From assembly GCF_014195635.1 (NCBI RefSeq), contig NZ_JACICC010000001.1, positions 496,001 to 560,000 of the forward strand: DNA of 64,000 nt, read 5' to 3'. Made by a program: the position numbers and the translations under genes. Below are positions 1 through 9,053 of the stretch, piece after piece (the first letter of the stretch is position 1; each line of letters begins with the position of its first letter). Under the pieces are notes generated by a model, which saw only the letters and a list, made by a program, of their open reading frames with translations, did no database searches and was not told the DNA's origin. The DNA comes from Pseudochelatococcus contaminans (GTDB lineage: Bacteria > Pseudomonadota > Alphaproteobacteria > Rhizobiales > Beijerinckiaceae).

Positions 1-1689
1 GGCGAAAAGGAAGAGGTGCTCAACCTGTCTTTCGAGCCGGAGCCGATGACCGTTTCCGCGACGGCGACCAGCGGGCCGGGGCCTTATGAGCTGCGGATCG
101 GGCATCGCTTCGGTATCGCCGATCGCGGCCGGCCAGGTGACGCGTGGCTGCGGGATTGCGTGCGCTGGGCCTGGCGGACGCGTATTCTGGTATCGTTGGG
201 GCTGGATATGCGCGCCCGCCTGTGGCAGCAGGCCGAAGACGAGGGTGTGCGGGTTTTCGCCGGCAATTTGCGCGATCTGCTGCTTGCCGCGCCGGCCGGC
301 ATACGCCCCACCATGGGGCTCGATCCCGGGTTCCGCACGGGCGTCAAGGTGGCGGTCGTTGATGGCACGGGCAAGGTGGTCGATACGGCGACCATCTATC
401 CGCACGAACCGCAACGCCGCTGGGATGAGGCGCTGGCAACGCTGGCTGTGCTGGCTGCCCGGCATAAAGTGGAACTGATCGCCATCGGCAACGGCACCGC
501 CTCACGCGAGACGGACAGGCTGGCGGCGGATCTCATTCGGCAGCACCCGCAGTCGGGCCTGACGAAGATCGTGGTGTCGGAGGCGGGCGCGTCGGTCTAT
601 TCCGCTTCCGCCTATGCATCGCAGGAGTTGCCGGAACTGGATGTCACGCTGCGCGGGGCAGTTTCCATTGCCCGTCGCTTGCAGGATCCGCTGGCGGAGT
701 TGGTGAAGATCGATCCCAAATCCATCGGCGTCGGCCAATATCAGCACGATCTTTCCGAGACGAAGCTGTCGCACTCGCTCGACGCTGTGGTTGAAGACTG
801 CGTGAACGGCGTGGGCGTGGATGTGAACACGGCATCCGTGCCGCTACTGGCGCGGGTGTCCGGCGTCGGTGAGGGGCTGGCGCGTAACATCGTGGCGCAT
901 CGGGATGAGAACGGCGCGTTCTCCAATCGTGCTGCGCTGAAAAAGGTCGCGCGCCTCGGCCCCAAGGCATTCGAGCTGTGTGCCGGGTTTTTGCGCATTC
1001 GCGGCGGGGATGATCCGCTCGATGCCTCCGGCGTGCATCCCGAAGCCTATCCCGTTGTGCGGCGTATTCTGGCCACGACGAAGAGCGATATCCGCACCCT
1101 GATCGGTGACACGGCGACGCTGCGCGGGCTCGATCCCGCCCATTTTACCGATGACAGGTTCGGCGTGCCGACGGTGACGGACATCCTGCGCGAGCTGGAA
1201 AAACCGGGGCGCGATCCGCGTCCCGCCTTCAAGACCGCGACCTTCAAGGAGGGTGTCGAGAAAATCGGCGATCTCCAGCCGGGCATGGTCATGGAAGGGG
1301 TGGTCACCAATGTCGCGGCCTTCGGGGCGTTCGTTGACATCGGCGTGCATCAGGACGGGCTGGTTCATATTTCGGCCATGGCCAACAGCTTCGTCAAAGA
1401 TCCGCGCGATGTCGCCAAGCCGGGCGATGTGGTGCGGGTGAAGGTGCTGGAGGTGGATGCCGCGCGCAAGCGTATCGCGCTTACCATGCGTCTTGACGAT
1501 GCGCCCGGCGCGACCCGTGACGCCAGTCAGCCGCGCGGCCAGCGGCGGGATGACCGGCGTGAGCAACCGCGCACCCAGCGCCCGGCAGGGGGCGGACGCG
1601 GTGAGCCGGCATCCGGCTCGGCGTTGGCCGAGGCATTGCGCCGGGCCGGTCTGTCGTCTGACAACAAAGGCCGGAACGGCAAAAACTAA
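1..1689 (+). CDS. tex: Tex-family RNA-binding transcription accessory protein, 3' part
   Basis: The reading frame is open from base 1, so the gene begins before the window; about 560 C-terminal residues are present. The order matches Tex. A YqgF/RNase H-like core comes first (the 'GLDPGFRTGVKVAVVDGTGK' stretch and the later 'AIGNGTASRETD'). Helix-hairpin-helix repeats follow ('LLARVSGVGEGLARNIVAHRDENG'-type, near bases 840-930). A C-terminal S1 domain lies at bases 1270-1490 ('VTNVAAFGAFVDIGVHQDGLVHIS'-type). The tail is low-complexity, rich in Arg, Gly and Pro. Tex is a cytoplasmic nucleic-acid-binding protein associated with transcription; its precise role differs between species. A dispersed repeat begins at the stop codon. 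Family assignment is firm; the N-terminus cannot be judged. Confidence 0.95.
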   Translation, partial: GEKEEVLNLSFEPEPMTVSATATSGPGPYELRIGHRFGIADRGRPGDAWLRDCVRWAWRTRILVSLGLDMRARLWQQAEDEGVRVFAGNLRDLLLAAPAGIRPTMGLDPGFRTGVKVAVVDGTGKVVDTATIYPHEPQRRWDEALATLAVLAARHKVELIAIGNGTASRETDRLAADLIRQHPQSGLTKIVVSEAGASVYSASAYASQELPELDVTLRGAVSIARRLQDPLAELVKIDPKSIGVGQYQHDLSETKLSHSLDAVVEDCVNGVGVDVNTASVPLLARVSGVGEGLARNIVAHRDENGAFSNRAALKKVARLGPKAFELCAGFLRIRGGDDPLDASGVHPEAYPVVRRILATTKSDIRTLIGDTATLRGLDPAHFTDDRFGVPTVTDILRELEKPGRDPRPAFKTATFKEGVEKIGDLQPGMVMEGVVTNVAAFGAFVDIGVHQDGLVHISAMANSFVKDPRDVAKPGDVVRVKVLEVDAARKRIALTMRLDDAPGATRDASQPRGQRRDDRREQPRTQRPAGGGRGEPASGSALAEALRRAGLSSDNKGRNGKN

Positions 1690-1789
1690 AGCGTTTTCAA
1701 GCAAAGTGGATACCGCTTTGTGTGAAGAAAACGCGTCAAACCAAAAAGATAGAGCCTTTCGGCGTTTCAACGAAATGCCGGAAGGCTCT
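1689..1789 (+). repeat. Dispersed two-module palindromic repeat, family A, copy 1
   Basis: A 101-base intergenic element starts at the tex stop. Module one has arms 'AAGCGTTTTCAAGCAAAG' and '..GAAGAAAACGCGTCAAA'. Module two is a long hairpin: arm 1751-1768, loop AAC, arm 1772-1789, an 18-bp stem with one G-T-type mismatch. A second, diverged copy with both modules in the same order lies on the minus strand at 41679-41776. The layout resembles the interspersed palindromic elements common in Hyphomicrobiales. It may also act as the tex terminator, although no T-tract follows. Confidence 0.75.
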
Positions 1790-1811
1790 AAATCGGTCAA
1801 GCGAGGGCGCG

Positions 1812-3308
1812 ATGCTATCTTTCATCCATCGTCAGATCAGGCGCATCCTCACCTTGCTGCTGGTGGTGTTCATCATCGCGTTTCTCGTGCGCGGATGGGA
1901 TATGCGGCGTAGCCCGCCGCTTGAACTCTGGCACACGACCGAGCTGGCGGACATGTCGGCAGCCGATATCGACCGTGCGCGGTGGGACGAGTATCTGCAG
2001 GCGGAAGCCGCATTATTCGACAAGGTCGCCAGCGAAGTGGTCGCGGCGACACGGCCGCGTGAGCGCACGCATTTCAACCGTTACTCCCCGACGAGCCCGG
2101 TTTATCCGGGAGGGTTCGAGAAAGACTGGAACCGCTCCTTCGTGCTCCTGCCGGATGGTGAGCCTGTCGGGGCCGTGGTGTTGTTGCACGGGCTGACAGA
2201 CGCGCCCTACAGCCTGCGCCATGTGGGTGCGTTCTACCGTGACCGGGGTTTCGCGGTCGTGGGCATCCGGCTGCCCGGGCATGGCACAGTGCCGGGATCG
2301 TTGCAGGTGACGCGCATTCCGCAATGGCAGGCTGCCGTCAGGCTGGCGGTGCGTGAGGCGCGGCGACTGGCCGGCGATGACGCGCCGTTGCATATGGTCG
2401 GTTATTCCAACGGCGGCGCGCTGGCGCTCGATTACGCGGTTACGGCGGCGTCCGGTGGCGAGTTGGCGCGGCCCGATCAGCTGGTGCTGCTGTCGCCCAT
2501 GGTGGGGATCACGCCGGCTGCGCGCTTTACCTGGCTCGCCGGGGTGCCGGCCATCATCCCGGCGTTCGGCCAATCCGCGTGGCTGACGATTTTGCCGGAG
2601 TTCAACCCCTTCAAATATAACTCGATGCCCGTGGCGGCGGGGCAGCAGTCTTTCGACATGACACAGATCGTGAAGAACGGGCTGCGGAAGCTGGATGAGG
2701 AAGGGCGGATGGGCGAACTGCCGCCGATACTGACTTTCCAGTCCGTGTTCGATTTTACCGTCAGTACGCCGGATGTGATCCGGGAGTTATATGCGCGCTT
2801 GCCGGCGAACGGCTCCGAACTGGTGCTGCTGGATGCCGATCTCAATATCGACAATCGCTTCGGCGAGCTGGTGAACATGGATGCGCGCGCCGAGGTGCTG
2901 GCGCTTCTGCCTCCCGCGCCCCGTTTGTTCCGCACCGTGCTGGTCACCAATCGCACGGATCGCACCAGCGATGTCATCGCGCGTATTACCGAAGCGGGGG
3001 TGAGCGAAAGCACGGATGCGGAAACCGGCCTCAGTTATCCGCCGGATGTCTATTCGCTATCGCACGTCGGGGTTCCGTTCCCGCTGACGGACGGTCTTTA
3101 TGGTTTGACGCCGGATCCGGATGACGATTTCGGTATTCGCACCAGCGTCGTGAATACTATCGGCGAGGTCAATACTTTTGTGCTGACCGTGGACCCGATC
3201 CTGCGCATGACATCACGCATGCAGTCCAACCCGTTCTTTCCGCTGATCATCGAGCGGATCGGCGCGGTGATAGAGCCTTCCCGCGAGCCTGCCAGGGAAC
3301 CTTCCTGA
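1812..3308 (+). CDS. Membrane-anchored alpha/beta hydrolase (serine esterase/lipase-like)
   Basis: A 498-residue protein. I place the start at the ATG preceded by GAGGG (1802-1806) because an upstream in-frame ATG at 1722 lies inside the repeat element. Residues 11-27 form one strong transmembrane helix, suggesting an inner-membrane anchor with the domain on the periplasmic side. The fold signatures are 'VVLLHGLTDAPYS' (oxyanion-loop His-Gly, residues 122-134) and 'GYSNGG' with nucleophile Ser199. A late 'SHVGVPFPL' probably carries the catalytic His. The substrate cannot be inferred. It ends 10 bases before the convergent transglycosylase gene. Confidence 0.8.
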   Translation: MLSFIHRQIRRILTLLLVVFIIAFLVRGWDMRRSPPLELWHTTELADMSAADIDRARWDEYLQAEAALFDKVASEVVAATRPRERTHFNRYSPTSPVYPGGFEKDWNRSFVLLPDGEPVGAVVLLHGLTDAPYSLRHVGAFYRDRGFAVVGIRLPGHGTVPGSLQVTRIPQWQAAVRLAVREARRLAGDDAPLHMVGYSNGGALALDYAVTAASGGELARPDQLVLLSPMVGITPAARFTWLAGVPAIIPAFGQSAWLTILPEFNPFKYNSMPVAAGQQSFDMTQIVKNGLRKLDEEGRMGELPPILTFQSVFDFTVSTPDVIRELYARLPANGSELVLLDADLNIDNRFGELVNMDARAEVLALLPPAPRLFRTVLVTNRTDRTSDVIARITEAGVSESTDAETGLSYPPDVYSLSHVGVPFPLTDGLYGLTPDPDDDFGIRTSVVNTIGEVNTFVLTVDPILRMTSRMQSNPFFPLIIERIGAVIEPSREPAREPS

Positions 3309-3318
3309 GCGAAGGGCA

Positions 3319-3996
3319 TCAGGGCTGGCCGCAGAACCTTTTTGCTTTCGGCGTCCAGCTGCCAAACCCCGTGGCCACCATGTTGGTGATGACGCGGCAG
3401 ATATAGCGTTTTTGCGCCGGGTTGTTGTTGGGGCCGGCGTGATAGCGCGCCACGGCCATCGTCCACGTTCCTTCCCGCCGGTGCAGATCCTTGAGAAAAC
3501 GCGCTGCATAGTTCACGTTCGCGCGCGGGTTGAGCATTTCCGACAGCGACGAGAATTTCTCGCGGTGGTAGTGATGGTTGATCTGCATGCAGCCGAGGTC
3601 GATGAGCTTGACGCCGCGTGCGCGTTCCTCGTTCAGGCGGCGCATGGCATCCGGTTTGTTGCGGGCAAAATATGCTTTTCCGGCGATGTTCATGGCGTAA
3701 GGTTGCAGCGATCCGCGCCTGCCGGTCTCTGTGAGACCGACCGCATAAAGGATATTGACCGGCACGTTGAACGTGCGGGCAGCGCGGATCATTTCGCGTT
3801 CACAGACATTTTGCGTCGCGGCTGCAAGATGCACCGCTCCCTCCGCTGCCGCAGGTGCGGCCACGCCGGAGAGGGTGCAAGCCAGCGCCAGCAGCGGCAA
3901 GAGGTGCGGCCGGAAGCGGCGCGCCGAGCTTTCCGTCCGGTCAGGTGCCTCGGTCTGTTCGAGCCGCGCTTTAAAGATAGATCGCCTGTGGCTCAT
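3319..3996 (-). CDS. Lytic transglycosylase (SLT domain), last gene of the flagellar block
   Basis: The mature part carries the soluble lytic transglycosylase signatures: 'ILYAVGLTETGRRG', with the probable catalytic Glu, and 'DLGCMQINHHYH'. It is preceded by a hydrophobic signal-type segment 'LLPLLALACTLSGVAAPAAAEG'. Such enzymes cleave peptidoglycan, here plausibly to let the flagellar rod through the wall. The frame extends further upstream. I chose the ATG at 3996, which overlaps the fliK end by 26 bases and puts the signal peptide near the N-terminus. No convincing Shine-Dalgarno precedes it, and the ATG at 4044 is an alternative. The gene sits directly downstream of fliK, as a transglycosylase gene does in related genomes. 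Confidence 0.8.
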   Translation of the reverse strand: MSHRRSIFKARLEQTEAPDRTESSARRFRPHLLPLLALACTLSGVAAPAAAEGAVHLAAATQNVCEREMIRAARTFNVPVNILYAVGLTETGRRGSLQPYAMNIAGKAYFARNKPDAMRRLNEERARGVKLIDLGCMQINHHYHREKFSSLSEMLNPRANVNYAARFLKDLHRREGTWTMAVARYHAGPNNNPAQKRYICRVITNMVATGFGSWTPKAKRFCGQP

Positions 3997-5716
3997 CGGG
4001 GGTTTGAACAGTGGGATCGATGTTGATGGTGGCTGTGTCTTCATTGTCCGATCTGCTGCCTGCGCTTCGACCGGCTTCGCCCTGATCGCGTTGTCGGTCA
4101 AAACCGCCGGGTGCGCTGCCATTTTCCTGACCGTTAAATCCGTGCGCCGAGGGCTGGCCGTTGTTGTTGCCGGCATTTGACGGTGCGCCGTTCTGGAGTG
4201 CTGGCTGGTGACGGGAAAATTCGATGGAGGCGATTTCAGCGGTGTAGCCGGCGCGGCGCAGGGAATCGAGCAGCCCATCGCGATCGCGTTGCAGGATCTC
4301 GACCGATTGCGCCTTGTCAGCGGTGAGGCGCAGTTCAAGCACGCCGCCGACGATGCGCATCCGCGCGGTGACAAGGCCAAGCTCTTCCGGCTGCAACTGG
4401 ATGCGCAGAATGCGAACCGGGCCGCTATTCTCCGCCGCCGGGTTGGCGACTTGCGCCGCCAGCTGCTGAGCGGGCGTCGCGGCTGTCGTCAGATCCCGCG
4501 CCTGGGCGATGATCTGATTGGCAATCCGGACCAGCGTTCCTGCGTCGGCGGATGAAGCATCGGCGACAATGCCCTGTGCTCCCGTCCCCGTCGTTGCCGA
4601 TTGCTGCGTGATCGTCGAAGTATCGTCCCTTGCGCCGTGGAGGCTGCGGGTTGCTGCCAACGTACCGGGGCGGCGCTCGGTCGAGCCCTGCTTGTCATCG
4701 CCGGACATCGGCCCCAGCCGGGTATTGTCTGCTGCGTTATCCGGTCCGGCGGGTTCATCCGCCTCATCGCTGAAGGGGCTGGCCTGGACGGTGGTCGCAT
4801 CCGGGGTAACTGGCTTTGTGCGCGTAACGCTGTGCGTGGTTGCGGCCTGTGCCGCAATGCTATGCTCTACCGCGGTTGCTGCTTGTGCTACAGTGCTATG
4901 CTCTACCGTGGCCGCACCCGGAGTGGCCGGTTTTACGGGCGTGGTGCTCTGCGTGGTTGTGGCCTGTGCCGTGGTGTTGCGGTTCTCCGGTCGGGTTGCA
5001 GTGCTCTGGGTTGCTTCAACGTTTGCGGTTGCCGTTCTGACCGGCGGGAGCACTTCATCGAGCGGTTGTGCGGCAGCGGCTTTCGCATCGATGGACGCTA
5101 TCGCCGGTATGGCCGTTTCCCGAGCGGGGACGTTGACAGGCGCGAAATGCGTCTCGCGGCCGATGACGACGATGCGGGTGGTTTGCTGGCTCTGACCGGC
5201 TTGGGCTCCGGCCTCTTGCGCTGCCAGCATTTGTGGCGATGCATCGCGTCGCAGCGGTGCCGACTGGCGCGTTTGCGTAGGCTCCTGCGCCTCCGGCGTG
5301 CTGCCGATGGACTGCCCCAGAAGACGTGTCAGGTTGTCTTCCGGCCGGTCTTCGGCTTGCTGTTCCGGCATGTTCTTGCGTGATGGCTCTTCAGTCGCGT
5401 TTGCTTCGTCCGGCTGCGTTGAAGCGGTGTCGCCGCCGATGTCGTCTGCCGCCTCTGGCTCGTCCAGCGTCTGCCGTGCGACCACGCTTTCAAGGCGCGT
5501 GCGCGCGTTGGCGATCCGGTTTTTCATCGCGCGTGGCTCGTCCGGCGCATCGGGATCGGCTTGTTTTTCGGAGCCGGCTTTCCTGTCGTCCGGATCGCGT
5601 GCGACGGTTTCGTAGATGAGCGAGAACGCGCCGTCATCGCCGGTGGCCGCGGCGCCGCCTCTCGTGGTCGAGGATATCGCGCCGCCGCTGGTGGGGGTGA
5701 TGTCGATGGCGCTCAT
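3971..5716 (-). CDS. fliK: Flagellar hook-length control protein FliK (MotD-type)
   Basis: A 581-residue protein. The long N-terminal and central region is low-complexity (Thr, Ala, Gln, Pro) and presumably acts as the molecular ruler. The C-terminal Flg_hook domain is recognisable by 'LRIQLQPEELGLVTARMRI' followed by 'VEILQRDRDGLLDSLRRAGY'. This domain switches the flagellar export apparatus from hook to filament substrates. The start overlaps the motC stop by 4 bases (ATGA), indicating translational coupling. In Sinorhizobium the equivalent gene was first called motD. The ruler region contains an internal duplication (4788-4970). Length and order fit the family. Confidence 0.9.
   Translation of the reverse strand: MSAIDITPTSGGAISSTTRGGAAATGDDGAFSLIYETVARDPDDRKAGSEKQADPDAPDEPRAMKNRIANARTRLESVVARQTLDEPEAADDIGGDTASTQPDEANATEEPSRKNMPEQQAEDRPEDNLTRLLGQSIGSTPEAQEPTQTRQSAPLRRDASPQMLAAQEAGAQAGQSQQTTRIVVIGRETHFAPVNVPARETAIPAIASIDAKAAAAQPLDEVLPPVRTATANVEATQSTATRPENRNTTAQATTTQSTTPVKPATPGAATVEHSTVAQAATAVEHSIAAQAATTHSVTRTKPVTPDATTVQASPFSDEADEPAGPDNAADNTRLGPMSGDDKQGSTERRPGTLAATRSLHGARDDTSTITQQSATTGTGAQGIVADASSADAGTLVRIANQIIAQARDLTTAATPAQQLAAQVANPAAENSGPVRILRIQLQPEELGLVTARMRIVGGVLELRLTADKAQSVEILQRDRDGLLDSLRRAGYTAEIASIEFSRHQPALQNGAPSNAGNNNGQPSAHGFNGQENGSAPGGFDRQRDQGEAGRSAGSRSDNEDTATINIDPTVQTPDEPQAIYL
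4788..4970 (-). repeat. fliK: Internal duplication in the FliK ruler region
   Basis: Two imperfect 66-base copies lie at 4788-4853 and 4905-4970, offset by 117 bases, a multiple of three. They encode the related peptides 'TTQSTTPVKPATPGAATV' and 'TTHSVTRTKPVTPDATTV'. Between them the 14-mer GCTATGCTCTACCG (plus-strand reading) occurs at 4859 and again at 4895. All offsets keep the reading frame, so copy-number change would lengthen or shorten FliK without breaking it. Confidence 0.75.
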
Positions 5717-7035
5717 GACCCCATCCCCTCCTTGATCAGTTCATCGCTTTTGCCGAGCAAATCCTTCACCCGCGACGCCGTGGTATCCAGCGCCGATTTT
5801 TCTGCGAAGACGCTTTCGACTATGGCCGCCGGCAAAGGCTTGTCGCTTGCGGGCGGAGGCGAGGCGGACGATTGATCCGTAGGCATGACCGGCATCTGGC
5901 GAATGCGGGTGGTGATGTAGAGCGCCGAGTCCAGAAGTCCCGTGTCGTCCGTGGGCAGGCGCTGCCTATCGATGGAGGCGAGAATGGTCTGGCCGTCGAG
6001 GAACTCTTTCTCGTCCAGAATGATGGCAGATCCGTAATAAAGCCGTGCCTGTTCCATCATGCTGCTGTTGCCGGGCGCAAGCTCCATGGCGCGCTTGGCG
6101 GCAAGGCTGGCCATACGCGTCTTGCCTTGGGTGACCGCCTGCCGCGCCAGACGCAGGTTGATGTCGATGCGGTTCGGCACGTCCAGGGCTTCCAGCAGAT
6201 CCGTGAGCCAGGCTTCCTGCTCCGGCGTGCCGGACATGTTCATCCGCAACAGCGTGGAGGAAAATCGCTGGTGGAAATCCTTGGCGTAAACGGATGATGG
6301 ATAGCGCCGCAGGTAATGCTTCGTCAGTTGCTTGAACTTGTCGTTGAGTTCGAGCTGGCCGGTCAGGAAGATCTCGCGGCGCAACGCGCCTTCGTCGACG
6401 AGCGTGCCGGGCATCAGCAGCCGCGCCATGTCGAGCAGCTTGACCGCGCGATCGGGATTGGTCCTGGCATAAAGGGCGGACTGGACCAGCGCGATGCGCC
6501 CGTCGATGCCGGGGCTGAGGGTCGAGGCGTCCATGTCGCCAAGGTGCTTGCGGGCTGTTTCCTCATCGCCCATGATATAGGCGGCGACGCCGTCGAGAAT
6601 GGCGGGGTCTATCGCCGGACGAGGATCGAGAGCGACGAGCTTGCGCAGGATCGCGGGCGATCCGCCGCTGAGAGCGAAAGCAATCGCGGCGCGGGCGTTT
6701 CTGGGTTCCTGCCAGGCTTCATCCGGCGCGGACAGCAGCGCGGCGTTTGTTTTCGACAGCAGCGGCCCCTGCATGGACAGCGCCATGCGCGAACCGTGCG
6801 CGGTGCGGTCCTGCACAGCTTGCAGGGTGCGCACCAGTTGATAAGGCTCGCGTGCCTCCGCCGTTCCGACCGCCGGCAACTCCGTATCGGCATTAGTGGT
6901 TTCGGCGGCAGCGGGGGTGATCATCCACAGCATCCCGCATGCTGCGAGCGCGACCAGAGGCCATCGTGGGGCCGTGCGCAGGGCCGTCGTGGTGCGGGCG
7001 TTTTCCCTTGTGGGCGTGGGCAGGATGTCGCTCAT
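5713..7035 (-). CDS. motC: Periplasmic motility protein MotC
   Basis: A 440-residue protein with an N-terminal hydrophobic export segment ('WPLVALAACGMLWMITPAAAE'). A helical body follows that matches the rhizobial MotC family ('YQLVRTLQAVQDRTAHGS', 'LRRYPSSVYAKDFHQRFSST'). In Sinorhizobium MotC is a periplasmic partner of MotB needed for motor function. Both junctions are 4-base ATGA overlaps, with motB upstream and fliK downstream, so the three are almost certainly one translationally coupled unit. MotC is largely restricted to Rhizobiales and is one of the stronger taxonomic markers in this window. Confidence 0.9.
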   Translation of the reverse strand: MSDILPTPTRENARTTTALRTAPRWPLVALAACGMLWMITPAAAETTNADTELPAVGTAEAREPYQLVRTLQAVQDRTAHGSRMALSMQGPLLSKTNAALLSAPDEAWQEPRNARAAIAFALSGGSPAILRKLVALDPRPAIDPAILDGVAAYIMGDEETARKHLGDMDASTLSPGIDGRIALVQSALYARTNPDRAVKLLDMARLLMPGTLVDEGALRREIFLTGQLELNDKFKQLTKHYLRRYPSSVYAKDFHQRFSSTLLRMNMSGTPEQEAWLTDLLEALDVPNRIDINLRLARQAVTQGKTRMASLAAKRAMELAPGNSSMMEQARLYYGSAIILDEKEFLDGQTILASIDRQRLPTDDTGLLDSALYITTRIRQMPVMPTDQSSASPPPASDKPLPAAIVESVFAEKSALDTTASRVKDLLGKSDELIKEGMGS

Positions 7036-8225
7036 CTGCTCTGCTCCCTGAGCAATATTTCTATACGGCGGTTCTCGGCCGCCCGTGGGTCGTTGGTGTT
7101 CTGCGGCAGCCGTGCGGCATAGCCTTCGATGTGTTCGATCCGGTTTTCATCCAGCCCGCCGCGGATCAGCATGTATGAGGCCATGTGCGCGCGCGCCGAC
7201 GACAGCCGCCAGTTGTCGTAGTTGGCGGACCTGAACGGCACGGCGTCGGTGTGGCCGCGTATCACCACGGTTCCGGGGTGCTCTTCCAGCATCTTGCCGA
7301 TGCGGGCGAGCGCACGCACGACTTCCGGTTTCGGCTCGGCGGAGCCGCTGGCGAACATGCTGTATGCCTCGGCGTCGGAAAGCCGGATCAGGATGCCTTC
7401 GCTGGTGCGTTCCACGGCGATGCCTGGCGCGGCGGAGGGGAGTGTTTCCTGCTTCAGCGCCTCATCGACATCATGCTTGAGTTCCGCCACCTCATTGGCC
7501 TGCTTCTGGGCTTCAGCGTCGGCTGCGGCGTCGGGCGCGATAGCCTTCTGCGGATCGGATGGCCTGGTGGCCTCCATTATCGTCTTGTCAGCCGGTGGCG
7601 TGTTATCGTTCTGCGTGCCGGCCTGTTGCTGTCCCGCCTCCAGCGGCATGTCGGGTGTGCCTTCGGGGGCCATGCGCCAGTAGGCGGGATCGAAGGGATC
7701 ACGCACATCGTTGCTGGCGGCGGCTTCATCCTGCGATCTCGCCTGCATGGCTGCCTGTGCGGCGGTCTGCGCGGTCTGCCTCTCGGGCGGCGTCTTGTCG
7801 TCGGCCAGTTTGGCGAGGATCGCGTAAGGGTCCTGAAACAGCGCGCTTTCCTGATAACGCGGTTTGCTGATGTGGCCGGAGTCGCCGGACGGTCTGGTGC
7901 TGTCTCCGGAGCTATAGATGTTCTGTTGCTCCTGATTGTGCGCCTTATCCCCCTTGGGGCCGTTCTCGGGCGGAATCTCCTGCGGATCGTCCACGCCCTT
8001 GCGCGACACCGTCATGTCCGTCAACTTGACGGGGTTGAAATAGTTGGCGACGGCGGTGCGTTGCTCCTGATCCGTGATGTTGAGCAGCCACATGATCAGG
8101 AAGAACGCCATCAGCGCGGTCATGAAGTCGGCATAGGCGATTTTCCAGATGCCGTGAGAACCGTGATCCTCCGGCGCATGGTTGCGGCGCTGGATAAGAA
8201 TCAGTTCACGCTCGATCTTGTCCAT
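7032..8225 (-). CDS. motB: Flagellar motor stator protein MotB
   Basis: A 397-residue protein starting MDKIEREL. A GTG three codons upstream (8234) is possible, but the ATG at 8225 is better placed relative to ACGAG. The single helix 'YADFMTALMAFFLIMWLLN' carries the proton-binding Asp33. A long charged, Gln/Ala/Pro-rich linker (about residues 60-250) precedes a C-terminal OmpA-type peptidoglycan-binding domain with 'VVIRGHTDAVPF' and 'NRRIEILLRE'. MotB pairs with MotA, whose gene is not in the window, to form the stator. It lies 36 bases downstream of the fliH-like gene and overlaps motC by 4 bases. Confidence 0.95.
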   Translation of the reverse strand: MDKIERELILIQRRNHAPEDHGSHGIWKIAYADFMTALMAFFLIMWLLNITDQEQRTAVANYFNPVKLTDMTVSRKGVDDPQEIPPENGPKGDKAHNQEQQNIYSSGDSTRPSGDSGHISKPRYQESALFQDPYAILAKLADDKTPPERQTAQTAAQAAMQARSQDEAAASNDVRDPFDPAYWRMAPEGTPDMPLEAGQQQAGTQNDNTPPADKTIMEATRPSDPQKAIAPDAAADAEAQKQANEVAELKHDVDEALKQETLPSAAPGIAVERTSEGILIRLSDAEAYSMFASGSAEPKPEVVRALARIGKMLEEHPGTVVIRGHTDAVPFRSANYDNWRLSSARAHMASYMLIRGGLDENRIEHIEGYAARLPQNTNDPRAAENRRIEILLREQSR

Positions 8226-8261
8226 TGTGCACACTCGTTTCAGGCGTTGCGGACTTCCGGA

Positions 8262-9053
8262 TCATTGGGTGGCGAGGGCGCTTTCGATGCGCTGGTTCCA
8301 TGCGGCGAGCTGCGTCACGCAGACGGTATCCCCCGCCACCACGCGCACATCGGGCGACGAGCTGGCGCTGAACATGATCTGCCGGCCGGAGACAGGTGCA
8401 TGCGCGGCAACGGCGTCGCGTATCCGGTCGATCAGATCAGCGGGGCCTGAGACGTCGATACGCGCCGCATCGGTTTCGCCCAGCAGCGAAAGCACGAGCT
8501 TGCGCAGTTCCCCGAGTGCCTGCTCCCGGATGGTGGATTGCAGGAACGGCGTGAAGATCGTCATCACCGATTGCGACAGGCGCTCTTCCATGTCGGTCAT
8601 CGCGGTGGCGATCTGCTCCGCCAGCCGGGAAGCTTCCGTCTCGACCCATTCGGCCCGCTCCTTGAGCCGTTGTTCGGCGTGCGCATTGCGTTCAGCCGCG
8701 AGCGCTGCGGCAAGGGCTGCGCTTGCCTTGGCGGCTTCCTCCGCGCGCACCTTGTCCGCCTCTTCCTTGATCAGCGCATCGATGTCGACCGGCGCGGATG
8801 CAGGCAGGATTGGTGTAACGAATTCGCCATCGTCGACCAGTTTGATGTGGCGAACGACCGATTTGAGCGACGCTCCGGCGGCTCTGGGGCGGACCTCCTT
8901 GTCCTGCCCGTCGAGGGATGGAGCGGTTGTCTCGCCGGGCGCGAACGGATTGGCGACTCTGGCCGCCAGCGCTTCCGGTGAGTGGTCCTCGATGGTTTTC
9001 GGTGTGTCGGCCGGGCCGAAATCCGGCAGGCAAGAGGCGAGGGACATGTTCAT
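8262..9053 (-). CDS. FliH-like flagellar assembly protein
   Basis: A 263-residue soluble protein whose ATG overlaps the fliF stop codon. Residues of roughly 90-150 form an Ala/Glu/Arg-rich predicted coiled coil ('IKEEADKVRAEEAAKASAAL'). The C-terminal domain ('SVMTIFTPFLQSTIREQAL...LRKLVLSLLGE') has the layout of FliH/HrpE stalk proteins, which regulate the FliI export ATPase. Sequence identity to classical FliH looks low, so the assignment rests on position directly after fliF and on architecture. It could be a lineage-specific component with no FliI contact. Confidence 0.65.
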   Translation of the reverse strand: MNMSLASCLPDFGPADTPKTIEDHSPEALAARVANPFAPGETTAPSLDGQDKEVRPRAAGASLKSVVRHIKLVDDGEFVTPILPASAPVDIDALIKEEADKVRAEEAAKASAALAAALAAERNAHAEQRLKERAEWVETEASRLAEQIATAMTDMEERLSQSVMTIFTPFLQSTIREQALGELRKLVLSLLGETDAARIDVSGPADLIDRIRDAVAAHAPVSGRQIMFSASSSPDVRVVAGDTVCVTQLAAWNQRIESALATQ

